Origin: JBPOHE01 sp052035915
GTDB taxonomy: Bacteria > Pseudomonadota > Gammaproteobacteria > Chromatiales > Chromatiaceae
NCBI GenBank assembly: GCA_052035915.1
Contig: JBPOHE010000156.1
Location: 1 to 22,780, forward strand
Reading direction: 5' to 3'
Length of the DNA: 22,780 nt
A program made the position numbers and the translations under genes. Below the pieces are notes generated by a model that was not told where the DNA came from, searched no databases, and saw only the letters and a list, made by a program, of their open reading frames with translations. Positions 7,006 to 13,069 of the stretch are shown one piece after another (position 1 is the stretch's first letter; each line of letters opens with the position of its first letter).

Positions 7006-8991
7006 ATGCCGACTCGCACTGCGGATAACCGGATATCCGGGCGCTGGAAACTCCGCTACGCCCTGCTCGGCGCCCTCTTGGTCGTCGTGCTGCTCACCAC
7101 GCTGGTCACCGGGGCGATCGGCGTTTCCTTCATCCGTCAGAATCTGCTGCGGGAGGCCCAGACCCGGGTCAACCACGATCTTGGCACCCTGCAGATTCTC
7201 TACCGTGAGCGTCTTGCCACCACTGCCGAGCGTGTCGGCGCGGCGATGCGCGGTATCGATCTCGACTCCCCGAGTCTCGCCGCCGATCTCCAACAACTCC
7301 GGCAGAAACTGGGACTCAGCCTCCTCAACCTCTGTTCCGTGGAAGGAAAATCCCTCGCCGGACAATACCCGGACCCCGCGGTCAGGGTTCGGATCGATCA
7401 AGATCCCGTCTTGGCAATCGCCCGGCAAGGGACACCGAGTTGGGGCAGCCTGCGGCTCGATGCCGACCGCCTGGCCACCGAAGGCGGGACCGCCCTGCAG
7501 GAGAGCTTGCGGATCAGCGCACAGCCGGGAACCCCCGTCGTAGAGACGGACGCCCTGTTTTGGTGGATCGCCCAACCCCTCTTCGACGGCCAAGGCCAGG
7601 TCCAGGCCCTGATGTACGGGGGAATCGCCCTCAACCACAACTCTGGTCTGGTGGATGAACTCAGATCCCGGCTGTTCGTGGAAGATCTCTATGCCGGGCG
7701 TCCCCTGGGTACCGTCACCCTCTTTCTCGATGGGGTGCGGGTAGCGACCAATGTGAGGCGGGAGGATGGGTCGCGGGCGGTCGGGACCATGGTTTCCCCA
7801 CAGGTGCGAGAGCTGGTGCTGAAAGAGGGGCAAATCTGGCAGGATCGGGCCTGGGTGGTGAACGCCTGGTACCTGGCGGCCTACGCCCCGCTCAGATCTC
7901 CGGATGGACGGATCATAGGCATGCTGTATCTGGGGCTCTTGGAACAACCCTATGCGGATCTCACCCGGCGACTGGTGCTGAGCTATATGGGTACCGTCGC
8001 CCTGGTCGGCGTTGTAGCCATTCTTCTCGGCTTGCTCCTCCTCGGGTACATCGTCCGTCCCTTGTCGGCCCTCGACCAGGCGGCGATCAAGATCGCCGAA
8101 GGGGATTGGGAGCCTCGCCTGGAAACCGGAAGCCGCTTCCACGAGGTAGATTCCCTGGTCAAAGCCTTCAAACGCATGCAGGCCGCTATCGTCCAACGTG
8201 ATCAGGCCCTGCGGGAACGCAACCAATCCCTGGCGGAGACCAATACTCAATTACACCACGCCAATCAGAACTATATGGGCATGCTGGGCTTCGTCACCCA
8301 CGAACTCAAATCCCCTCTCGCCGCCATTCAGACCATGATCGACGCCATGCTCTCCGTCTACCAGCAGCAACTCCCGCCGAAGGCCCAGGACTTTATGCGG
8401 CGGATCCGCCGTGCCTGCGAGGATCTCCAGGACATGGTGAAGAACTACCTGGACCTCTCCCGGGTGGAAAGCGGTGACTTGGTGGCGCACATAGGGCCGA
8501 TCGATCTGCACGATGATGTCATAAGTCCGGCCATCGAATTGAACCGCCCCCTCCTGAGTTCCCGGGAGATCCAGCTCGACTATACCGGACCAACCAGGTT
8601 GGCGATCGAGGGGGACGCCGAACTGCTGCGGATTGTGCTCTCCAACCTGCTGTCCAACGTCGCCAAGTATGGGCGACAAGGGGGAGCGGCCAGACTCTCC
8701 GTCCAGATCGGGCCGGATCGACTCCAAATCCATCTTTGGAACGAAGGCCAAGGCTTCACCAAGGAAGAAGGAGCGAGGCTCTTCGGCAAATTCTCCCGGC
8801 TCGCCAACACCGCCACCCGCGGCACCCGGGGCAGCGGGGTCGGACTGTATTTGTGCCAACAGATCCTGGAACGGCATGGAGGTCGCGTCTGGGCGACCGC
8901 CGAACCCGGGCAATGGGCCCAATTCAGCCTGGAATTCCCCTTCGGACAGGACACCCCAACCGAGGAGATCCACCAACAAAGACACGGATAG
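7006..8991 (+). CDS. Cache-HAMP hybrid-free sensor histidine kinase
   Basis: This is a 661-residue transmembrane sensor kinase. Transmembrane helix 1 is at about 16-38. A large periplasmic double-Cache-like sensor spans roughly 40-322; its second half has the typical GTVTLFLDGVRVATNV and YLAAYAPLRSPDGRIIGML stretches. Helix 2 is at about 325-349, with HAMP to about 403. The H-box THELKSPLAAI carries H432. The ATP-binding domain has NLLSNVAKYG, a G1 box reading NEGQGF (N579 in place of Asp, a known variant) and GSGVGLYLC. The ATG at 7006 is the first start after an in-frame stop at 6919, but its ribosome site is poor. It lies about 100 bases after the receiver gene, so co-transcription with the hydrogenase cluster is possible but not certain. 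Confidence 0.88.
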   Translation: MPTRTADNRISGRWKLRYALLGALLVVVLLTTLVTGAIGVSFIRQNLLREAQTRVNHDLGTLQILYRERLATTAERVGAAMRGIDLDSPSLAADLQQLRQKLGLSLLNLCSVEGKSLAGQYPDPAVRVRIDQDPVLAIARQGTPSWGSLRLDADRLATEGGTALQESLRISAQPGTPVVETDALFWWIAQPLFDGQGQVQALMYGGIALNHNSGLVDELRSRLFVEDLYAGRPLGTVTLFLDGVRVATNVRREDGSRAVGTMVSPQVRELVLKEGQIWQDRAWVVNAWYLAAYAPLRSPDGRIIGMLYLGLLEQPYADLTRRLVLSYMGTVALVGVVAILLGLLLLGYIVRPLSALDQAAIKIAEGDWEPRLETGSRFHEVDSLVKAFKRMQAAIVQRDQALRERNQSLAETNTQLHHANQNYMGMLGFVTHELKSPLAAIQTMIDAMLSVYQQQLPPKAQDFMRRIRRACEDLQDMVKNYLDLSRVESGDLVAHIGPIDLHDDVISPAIELNRPLLSSREIQLDYTGPTRLAIEGDAELLRIVLSNLLSNVAKYGRQGGAARLSVQIGPDRLQIHLWNEGQGFTKEEGARLFGKFSRLANTATRGTRGSGVGLYLCQQILERHGGRVWATAEPGQWAQFSLEFPFGQDTPTEEIHQQRHG

Positions 8992-9007
8992 GGCTTATAC
9001 TTAAGCC
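8992..9007 (+). terminator. Weak hairpin after the Cache kinase gene
   Basis: A six-base stem (GGCTTA / TAAGCC) with a four-base loop follows the kinase stop directly. There is only a short T run downstream. It could end transcription before the Gly/Pro-rich gene, but the structure is marginal. Confidence 0.25.
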
Positions 9008-9117
9008 AGGGATTTTGCTGTACTCCATCCCTTCCCGATGTCAGCAGATTGCCCCTTTCAGACTCCGGCCCGCTGCCCACGAGGAGCGGACCCACCCACG
9101 AGCACAATCCGTCAGTT

Positions 9118-9122
9118 GGAGG
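9118..9122 (+). promoter_or_regulatory. Ribosome binding site deciding a GTG start
   Basis: GGAGG lies seven bases upstream of the GTG at 9130. This favours that GTG over the upstream in-frame ATG at 9049, which would put 27 residues ahead of an obvious signal peptide. Confidence 0.7.
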
Positions 9123-9129
9123 AACTCCT

Positions 9130-9807
9130 GTGAACAAGAGCTTGATGGCCTCTTGCGGCGCCATGGCTGTCATCGGCGCACTCGGCTTGTCGCAGATCGA
9201 GCCCGTTGCGGCCGAGGGATTCAATCCGATGAACATGATGAATCCGGGCAAATGGTTCGGTGGCAAAAAAGACAAGGACGATTATTACGATGACCGCTAC
9301 GGGCCTGGGCCTGGGCCTGGGCCTGGGCCTGGGCCAGGCGCGGGATACGGCTACCCCGGACCGGGAGGTAACCCCGGTTACGGCGGTCCACCGCCCATGG
9401 GCGGACCCGGCTATGGGCCTCCTCTCGGCGGACCAGGGTACGGTGCCCCTCCGCTCGGTGGACCGGCTCCAGGTGCTGGTTATGGCGCCCCACCCCCAGG
9501 AGGGCCGGGCCTGTCCGCACCGGGTTATTCTGCTCCGCCGACCGGAGGGCCGGGTTATGGAGCGGTTCCCCCGGTATCTCCAGGCCCGGGATACGGGATG
9601 CCGTCCTCGCCGGGTTATGCCGCCCCGGCTCCCGCTCCGGCCCAAACGAACACCGGACCTTCGACCAAAGACCTGGAAAAGCGTATTCAGGCCCTGGAAA
9701 GCGCCCAGATCCAGACACCGGTAACGACCAGTCCACTTCCACCACCTCCTCCCCCGGGAGGCGACAAGGGGTATCAGTCTTTCCAGTCGCCCCAATACTG
9801 GCGCTGA
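9130..9807 (+). CDS. Secreted Gly/Pro/Tyr-rich low-complexity protein
   Basis: This is a 225-residue protein starting at GTG. It opens with a clear Sec signal peptide: VNKS, then a hydrophobic core, ending near PVAA-EG at about residue 29. Next come a short motif NPMNMMNPGKWFGGKKDKDD and a long Gly/Pro/Tyr-rich region of loose repeats (GGPGYG, PPLGGP, APPPGGPG), which at 9301-9336 starts with a run of PG dipeptides. Near the C-terminus a short helix (TKDLEKRIQALESAQ) could oligomerise. Asp/Tyr at the start of the mature protein and the PG-rich tail suggest an extracytoplasmic structural or envelope protein. I recognise no enzyme domain and assign no function. Confidence 0.75.
   Translation: MNKSLMASCGAMAVIGALGLSQIEPVAAEGFNPMNMMNPGKWFGGKKDKDDYYDDRYGPGPGPGPGPGPGAGYGYPGPGGNPGYGGPPPMGGPGYGPPLGGPGYGAPPLGGPAPGAGYGAPPPGGPGLSAPGYSAPPTGGPGYGAVPPVSPGPGYGMPSSPGYAAPAPAPAQTNTGPSTKDLEKRIQALESAQIQTPVTTSPLPPPPPPGGDKGYQSFQSPQYWR
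9301..9336 (+). repeat. Hexanucleotide tandem repeat (GGGCCT)5 + GGGCCA
   Basis: Five identical GGGCCT units and one variant encode a Gly-Pro run inside the secreted protein. The unit is six bases, so copy-number change would lengthen or shorten the run without a frameshift. Confidence 0.9.
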
Positions 9808-9819
9808 CCCCAGGGCTTC

Positions 9820-9877
9820 TTCCCGGCTCAGGGATCTTTGTGGGCAAGAGTTTCCATCCCTCACAAGGAGCCGGGAA
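9820..9877 (+). terminator. Long bulged hairpin downstream of the Gly/Pro-rich gene
   Basis: TTCCCGGCTC at 9820-9829 pairs perfectly with GAGCCGGGAA at 9868-9877. The stem continues with AGGGAT (9830-9835) against ATCCCT (9856-9861) after a six-base bulge. It starts 12 bases after the stop codon. No T tract follows, so it may be a Rho-independent-like end, an mRNA 3' stabiliser or a repeat remnant. Confidence 0.4.
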
Positions 9878-10352
9878 AACCCAGTGATGGCCTGAATTCC
9901 GTTCAGGGATGAGGCATTCTGCGGCTGGAAAAGGTGGCAAACGCTAGGATGGGATACAGGCCACTTGAGCTTGAGGCGCGCCTCGGCGGTGGTAAACCGC
10001 AGTCGACGTCCTGTCGCGGCGCATTGCGCGCGGCGACCCGGGTCTTGATGTCCGGGAGGCGACGCACTACCGCGCCAGCCGATCAACCGCGCCTCCCTTC
10101 GCCTCATCCAACCAGGGGACACGCGAGGGACGCGACTGTCGCTTACGCCCCACGGCAGCCTCCAGACCTTCTTCCCCGCACACCGGGTTTACATTCACCG
10201 AGAACGCCGGCGCGATGAGTGCGTAGGCCCACCCCGGCCCATCTCGGCATCCGCGAATCGCGAAATCCTTTTGGGCCGCAAGGGCAACAATGGCCAAACT
10301 CAGCGCTGAAAAGGTACCCGGGAAACCGGGCCTCGGCTGAAAAAGATCATTT

Positions 10353-10373
10353 TTGTTCTGTTTTAAAGAACAA
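10353..10373. promoter_or_regulatory. 21-bp palindrome A (TTGTTCT-N7-AGAACAA)
   Basis: Perfect seven-base arms flank the seven-base AT-rich centre GTTTTAA. Its symmetry and spacing are shared by three other sites in the window (10385, 16910 and 16951). It is a candidate binding site for a dimeric regulator. Confidence 0.65.
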
Positions 10374-10384
10374 CAAAACCTTTA

Positions 10385-10405
10385 TTGTTCTTTTTATTAG
10401 AACAA
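10385..10405. promoter_or_regulatory. 21-bp palindrome B (TTGTTCT-N7-AGAACAA)
   Basis: Perfect seven-base arms flank the centre TTTTATT. It ends 33 bases before the -35 of the predicted hsp20 promoter, so a bound protein could activate or repress from upstream. Confidence 0.65.
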
Positions 10406-10438
10406 TGAATCGGCTCAACACCCCTGGCCCGTCCTTTT

Positions 10439-10464
10439 CTTGAACGAGAGATTGGTAACCCCGT
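10439..10464 (+). promoter_or_regulatory. Sigma-32-type heat-shock promoter of hsp20
   Basis: CTTGAAC at 10439-10445 and CCCCGT at 10459-10464 match the RpoH consensus CTTGAAA and CCCCAT, with 13 bases between them, close to the groE promoter spacing. Transcription would start near 10472-10476 and give a leader of about 140 bases. The adjacent gene is a small heat-shock gene, which supports the call. Confidence 0.65.
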
Positions 10465-10591
10465 GACCGAGATTGCCTCAGCCGAAAAGCCGCGAATGCT
10501 CTTGAAAAAGCCGAGGGTGTCGCCAATATCTTAGATACGGATGCCGTAACTGGGTCCGGACAGGGCGCGGTTCCATGAACGCGCATTTCGA

Positions 10592-10612
10592 GTATCGCTC
10601 TTTGGAGGATAT
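10592..10612 (+). promoter_or_regulatory. ROSE-type RNA thermometer hairpin over the hsp20 ribosome binding site
   Basis: The leader can fold GUAUC-G-CUC against GAGGAUAU with a UUUG loop: 10600 pairs with 10605, 99-106 and 98-107, then G97 is bulged, then 96-108, 95-109, 94-110, 93-111 and a G-U at 92-112. The Shine-Dalgarno GGAGG (10604-10608) is buried. The anti-Shine-Dalgarno strand contains UCGCU, matching the U(U/C)GCU signature of ROSE elements, with the bulged G. Heating should open it and allow translation from 10617. Confidence 0.7.
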
Positions 10613-10616
10613 GACC

Positions 10617-11087
10617 ATGACGACCATCGACTTTACACCTCTGTTTCGCACCATGATCGGTTTCGACCGTATGGCTAATGCCATGGAATCCGCCTATCGA
10701 TCCGATGCCAGCGGTTACCCCCCCTACAACATCGAGCTGGTGGGCGAGGATCATTACCGGATCACCATGGCGGTGGCCGGCTTCAATCAGGCCGACCTGG
10801 ACGTGCAGGTGAAGGAGAACTTCCTTACCGTTTCCGGTGCCCGCCGGGAGGAGGAGAAGGATCGGCGCTTCCTGCATCGGGGCATTGGCACCCGCAGTTT
10901 CGAGCGTCAGTTCCAACTCGCCGACTATGTGCGCGTCTCCGGGGCTGAACTCAAGGACGGCCTGCTGAACATCGATCTGGTACGGGAGATCCCCGAGACG
11001 GTGAAGCCGCGTCGCATCGAGATCCAGGGCGCCGACGATCGCTTGATCGAATCTCGGCAAGCGACTGCGCGAGTAGCCGCCGTTTGA
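10617..11087 (+). CDS. ibpA: Small heat-shock protein, Hsp20/IbpA family
   Basis: This 156-residue ATP-independent chaperone binds unfolding proteins in the cytoplasm. The N-terminus MTTIDFTPLFRTMIGFDRM is the IbpA pattern. The alpha-crystallin domain runs from YPPYNIELVGEDHYRI (about residue 34) to about 128, and the C-terminal I-x-I motif is IEI at 134-136. I chose ATG 10617: it lies eight bases after GGAGG (10604-10608) and gives the IbpA N-terminus, whereas the in-frame ATGs at 10575 and 10611 have no properly spaced ribosome site. The gene has its own sigma-32-type promoter and a ROSE-like hairpin, so it should be induced by heat at two levels. It is followed by a terminator-like hairpin. 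Confidence 0.93.
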   Translation: MTTIDFTPLFRTMIGFDRMANAMESAYRSDASGYPPYNIELVGEDHYRITMAVAGFNQADLDVQVKENFLTVSGARREEEKDRRFLHRGIGTRSFERQFQLADYVRVSGAELKDGLLNIDLVREIPETVKPRRIEIQGADDRLIESRQATARVAAV

Positions 11088-11097
11088 TGGTCTGACC

Positions 11098-11121
11098 GGG
11101 AGGGGGCCGGTGCCCCCTCCC
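11098..11121 (+). terminator. Terminator-like hairpin after hsp20
   Basis: A perfect ten-base GC-rich stem (GGGAGGGGGC / GCCCCCTCCC) with a CGGT tetraloop begins 11 bases after the hsp20 stop. The downstream sequence is pyrimidine-rich but has no true T run, so termination may be partial. Confidence 0.55.
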
Positions 11122-11167
11122 ACTTCCTCAAGCCCCATCTTCTCACTCCAACCGCTCAACCGAACCC

Positions 11168-12421
11168 TTGACCACCATCAACGTGGAAGTCGTCGTGGTC
11201 GGAGCCGGGCTCGCGGGTCTAGCCTGCGCCCGCGAATTGCAGCGACACAAGGTGGAAGTCCTGGTGCTGGAGCCAGGTGACCGTCCCGGCGGACGGTTGC
11301 GCACCGAGTCGCGGCAAGGCTTCTTACTCGATCAGGGCCTCCACCTCCTGCATGAAGCCCTACCGGAAACCAGACGCTGGTTGAATCTCGCCTCCCTCGA
11401 TCCCCGCCCCCTCTCGCCAGGGGTCCTCTGCCGTTGGAACGGCGGGTTCCATCTGCTCTCCGATCCCTGGAAACGCCCCCAGGCGCTGCCGAGCGCGCTT
11501 TTCTTTCCCCTCATCAGTCTGGGAGACAAGCTGCGCCTGGCCGGCTACCGCCGACAATTGCTCGGGCTTTCATCCACGGAACTTTTCACCCGGGAGGAGC
11601 TGACGGCCCTGGACAGGCTCAGATTGATCGGTTTCTCCGAAGCCGCCATCGACCGCCTCTTTCGCCCTCTCTGGGCCGGGCTCTTCCAGGAACCGGATTT
11701 GGGCCTCTCCAGCCGGGTCTTTGAATCCGCCCTGGTCTCCTGGTGGAGCGGCAAGGTCAGCCTGCCGGCTCGAGGCGGCGAATCCATCCCTCAGGATCTG
11801 GCCGCCGGATTGAATCCCGACTCGGTGCGCTATCAATGCCAGATCGAATCCCTGGGGGAAGGTTGGGTCCAGACCCGCGAGGGCACCAGATACGAATGCC
11901 ACGCCCTGGTGGTGGCGACCGCGGCCAGGGAAGCGGCGCGGTTACTGGGACAACCAGTCCCCCCGTTGAATCTGGGCCGCCTCTGTTTTCACTATGCCGC
12001 CCCCACCCCGCCGTTATCGGAATCCCTGTTGGTGATCGACAGCGAGGGAAAGGGTCCGATTACCTCCCTGATCTGTCCATCTAATCTGTCCAGCCATTAT
12101 GCCCCCGCGGATTGGGCACTGATTCAAGTCCATACCCTGGTTCGGGACCTTCATCCTGACAAACTCGAATTGCGGCTGCGGCAGCAACTTGGAGAATGGT
12201 TCGGCAGCGACGTGGCGCTTTGGCGATGCCTGGGTGTCCAAGCTGTGGACGAGGGGATACCCAGCCAGGCGCCACCGATCGGCGATCCAGGCCGACGCCA
12301 GCATCGGCTTGGAGATCGCCTCTGGGTCTGCGGCGAATTTCTGGGCGATGTCTCCATCGAATGGCAGCTCGGCTCCGGCCGACGCACGGCGGAAACTCTG
12401 TTACCAGGGTTGAACCGATAA
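11168..12421 (+). CDS. FAD-dependent amine-oxidase-like oxidoreductase
   Basis: This 417-residue flavoprotein belongs to the amine oxidase / protoporphyrinogen oxidase / phytoene desaturase superfamily. The N-terminal dinucleotide fold is VVVVGAGLAGLACARE, followed by LEPGDRPGGRLRTE. The C-terminal FAD-contact region is WVCGEFLGDVSIEWQLGSGRRTAE. The substrate cannot be read from the sequence. The best start is a TTG at 11168, which leaves ten residues before the glycine motif; a GTG at 11183 is an alternative. Neither has a good ribosome site. A stem-loop separates it from hsp20, and 65 bases separate it from yqhA. No pigment or tetrapyrrole genes are adjacent to suggest a pathway. Confidence 0.82.
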   Translation: MTTINVEVVVVGAGLAGLACARELQRHKVEVLVLEPGDRPGGRLRTESRQGFLLDQGLHLLHEALPETRRWLNLASLDPRPLSPGVLCRWNGGFHLLSDPWKRPQALPSALFFPLISLGDKLRLAGYRRQLLGLSSTELFTREELTALDRLRLIGFSEAAIDRLFRPLWAGLFQEPDLGLSSRVFESALVSWWSGKVSLPARGGESIPQDLAAGLNPDSVRYQCQIESLGEGWVQTREGTRYECHALVVATAAREAARLLGQPVPPLNLGRLCFHYAAPTPPLSESLLVIDSEGKGPITSLICPSNLSSHYAPADWALIQVHTLVRDLHPDKLELRLRQQLGEWFGSDVALWRCLGVQAVDEGIPSQAPPIGDPGRRQHRLGDRLWVCGEFLGDVSIEWQLGSGRRTAETLLPGLNR

Positions 12422-12486
12422 TATTCCGCCGTCGGGGCGCCCCCCAGCTCTGCTACAATCCCTGTCTCTCACCTGGGGTCAACCAC

Positions 12487-12996
12487 ATGCTCGAACGACT
12501 GATCGAAAAAGCCCTCTTTGCCAGCCGCTGGATCCTGGCGCCTGTCTATCTTGGTCTCTCCCTGGCCCTGCTGGCCTTGGGCATCAAATTCTTTGCCGAA
12601 CTCTTTCACGCCCTGTTGCATATTTTCGCCACCAGCGAATCCGATCTGGTGCTGACCATTCTGGGGCTGATCGATATGGTGCTGGTAAGCAGCCTGATCG
12701 TGATGGTGATGTTCAGCGGCTACGAGAATTTCGTCTCCCGGATCGATGTCGCCCCGGATGAGGAAAAGCTCCATTGGCTCGGCAAGCTGGACGCCGGCAC
12801 CCTGAAGCTCAAGGTGGCGGCCTCCATCGTCGCCATTTCGTCCATCCATCTCCTGCGCGCCTTCATGAATGCCCAACAGATACCCAATGACAAGCTACTG
12901 TGGTATGTGGTGATGCATCTCACTTTCGTCATCTCCGCCCTGTTGCTGGGTGTCCTGGACAAGATCGCCTTTGCCTCCCATAGATCTTCGCATTGA
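12487..12996 (+). CDS. yqhA: YqhA family (UPF0114) inner-membrane protein
   Basis: This 169-residue protein has about four hydrophobic helices, near residues 14-38, 52-76, 103-123 and 135-155. It opens with MLERLIEKALFASRWILAPVY and contains GLIDMVLVSSLIVMVMFSGYENFVSR, both typical of the UPF0114/YqhA family, whose biochemical role is not established. The start is the ATG at 12487; a long open frame upstream reads through the previous gene. It is followed after 73 bases by two dynamin-like genes on the same strand, so a membrane-linked operon is possible. Confidence 0.9.
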   Translation: MLERLIEKALFASRWILAPVYLGLSLALLALGIKFFAELFHALLHIFATSESDLVLTILGLIDMVLVSSLIVMVMFSGYENFVSRIDVAPDEEKLHWLGKLDAGTLKLKVAASIVAISSIHLLRAFMNAQQIPNDKLLWYVVMHLTFVISALLLGVLDKIAFASHRSSH

Positions 12997-13069
12997 GGCC
13001 CGCGGGGGTATCGACGCCGGGAATCCACGCCGCGTCTCCAGGTGACACGACCAACGACCACCGAATCCC

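Larger units (their letters stand above)
10326..10431 (+). repeat. Dispersed palindromic element, copy 1 (upstream of hsp20)
   Basis: This 106-bp element contains two 21-bp palindromes, TTGTTCT-N7-AGAACAA, at 10353-10373 and 10385-10405, separated by 11 bases (centres 32 bp apart). Outer arms CGGGCC (10327-10332) and GGCCCG (10426-10431) are mutually complementary. Reverse-complemented, the region 16884-16999 aligns along its whole length: same outer arms, a GGCT on each side, two 7-7-7 palindromes, and TGA directly after the second. It lies just upstream of the hsp20 sigma-32-type promoter. I do not recognise a known regulator site. Confidence 0.75.
9808..10616. other. Long intergenic region with hairpins, palindromic element and hsp20 control signals
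   Basis: No convincing gene lies here. In order it holds: a bulged 16-bp hairpin (9820-9877); a small hairpin with a six-base stem (CCTGAA / TTCAGG, 9891-9907); about 400 bases with nothing I can name; the palindromic element (10326-10431); a sigma-32-type promoter (10439-10464); and a leader ending in a ROSE-type hairpin. Open frames at 9934-10218 (+) and 10067-10297 (-) lack ribosome sites and any recognisable domain, so I leave them out. Confidence 0.6.

Noticed and set aside
9112..10122. Long minus-strand open frame across the Gly/Pro-rich gene
   Set aside because: It is mostly the shadow of the GC-rich repeat gene, with no domain and no ribosome site.
10067..10297. Minus-strand open frame of 76 residues in the intergenic region
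   Set aside because: The composition looks somewhat protein-like, but there is no ribosome site, partner gene or recognisable domain.
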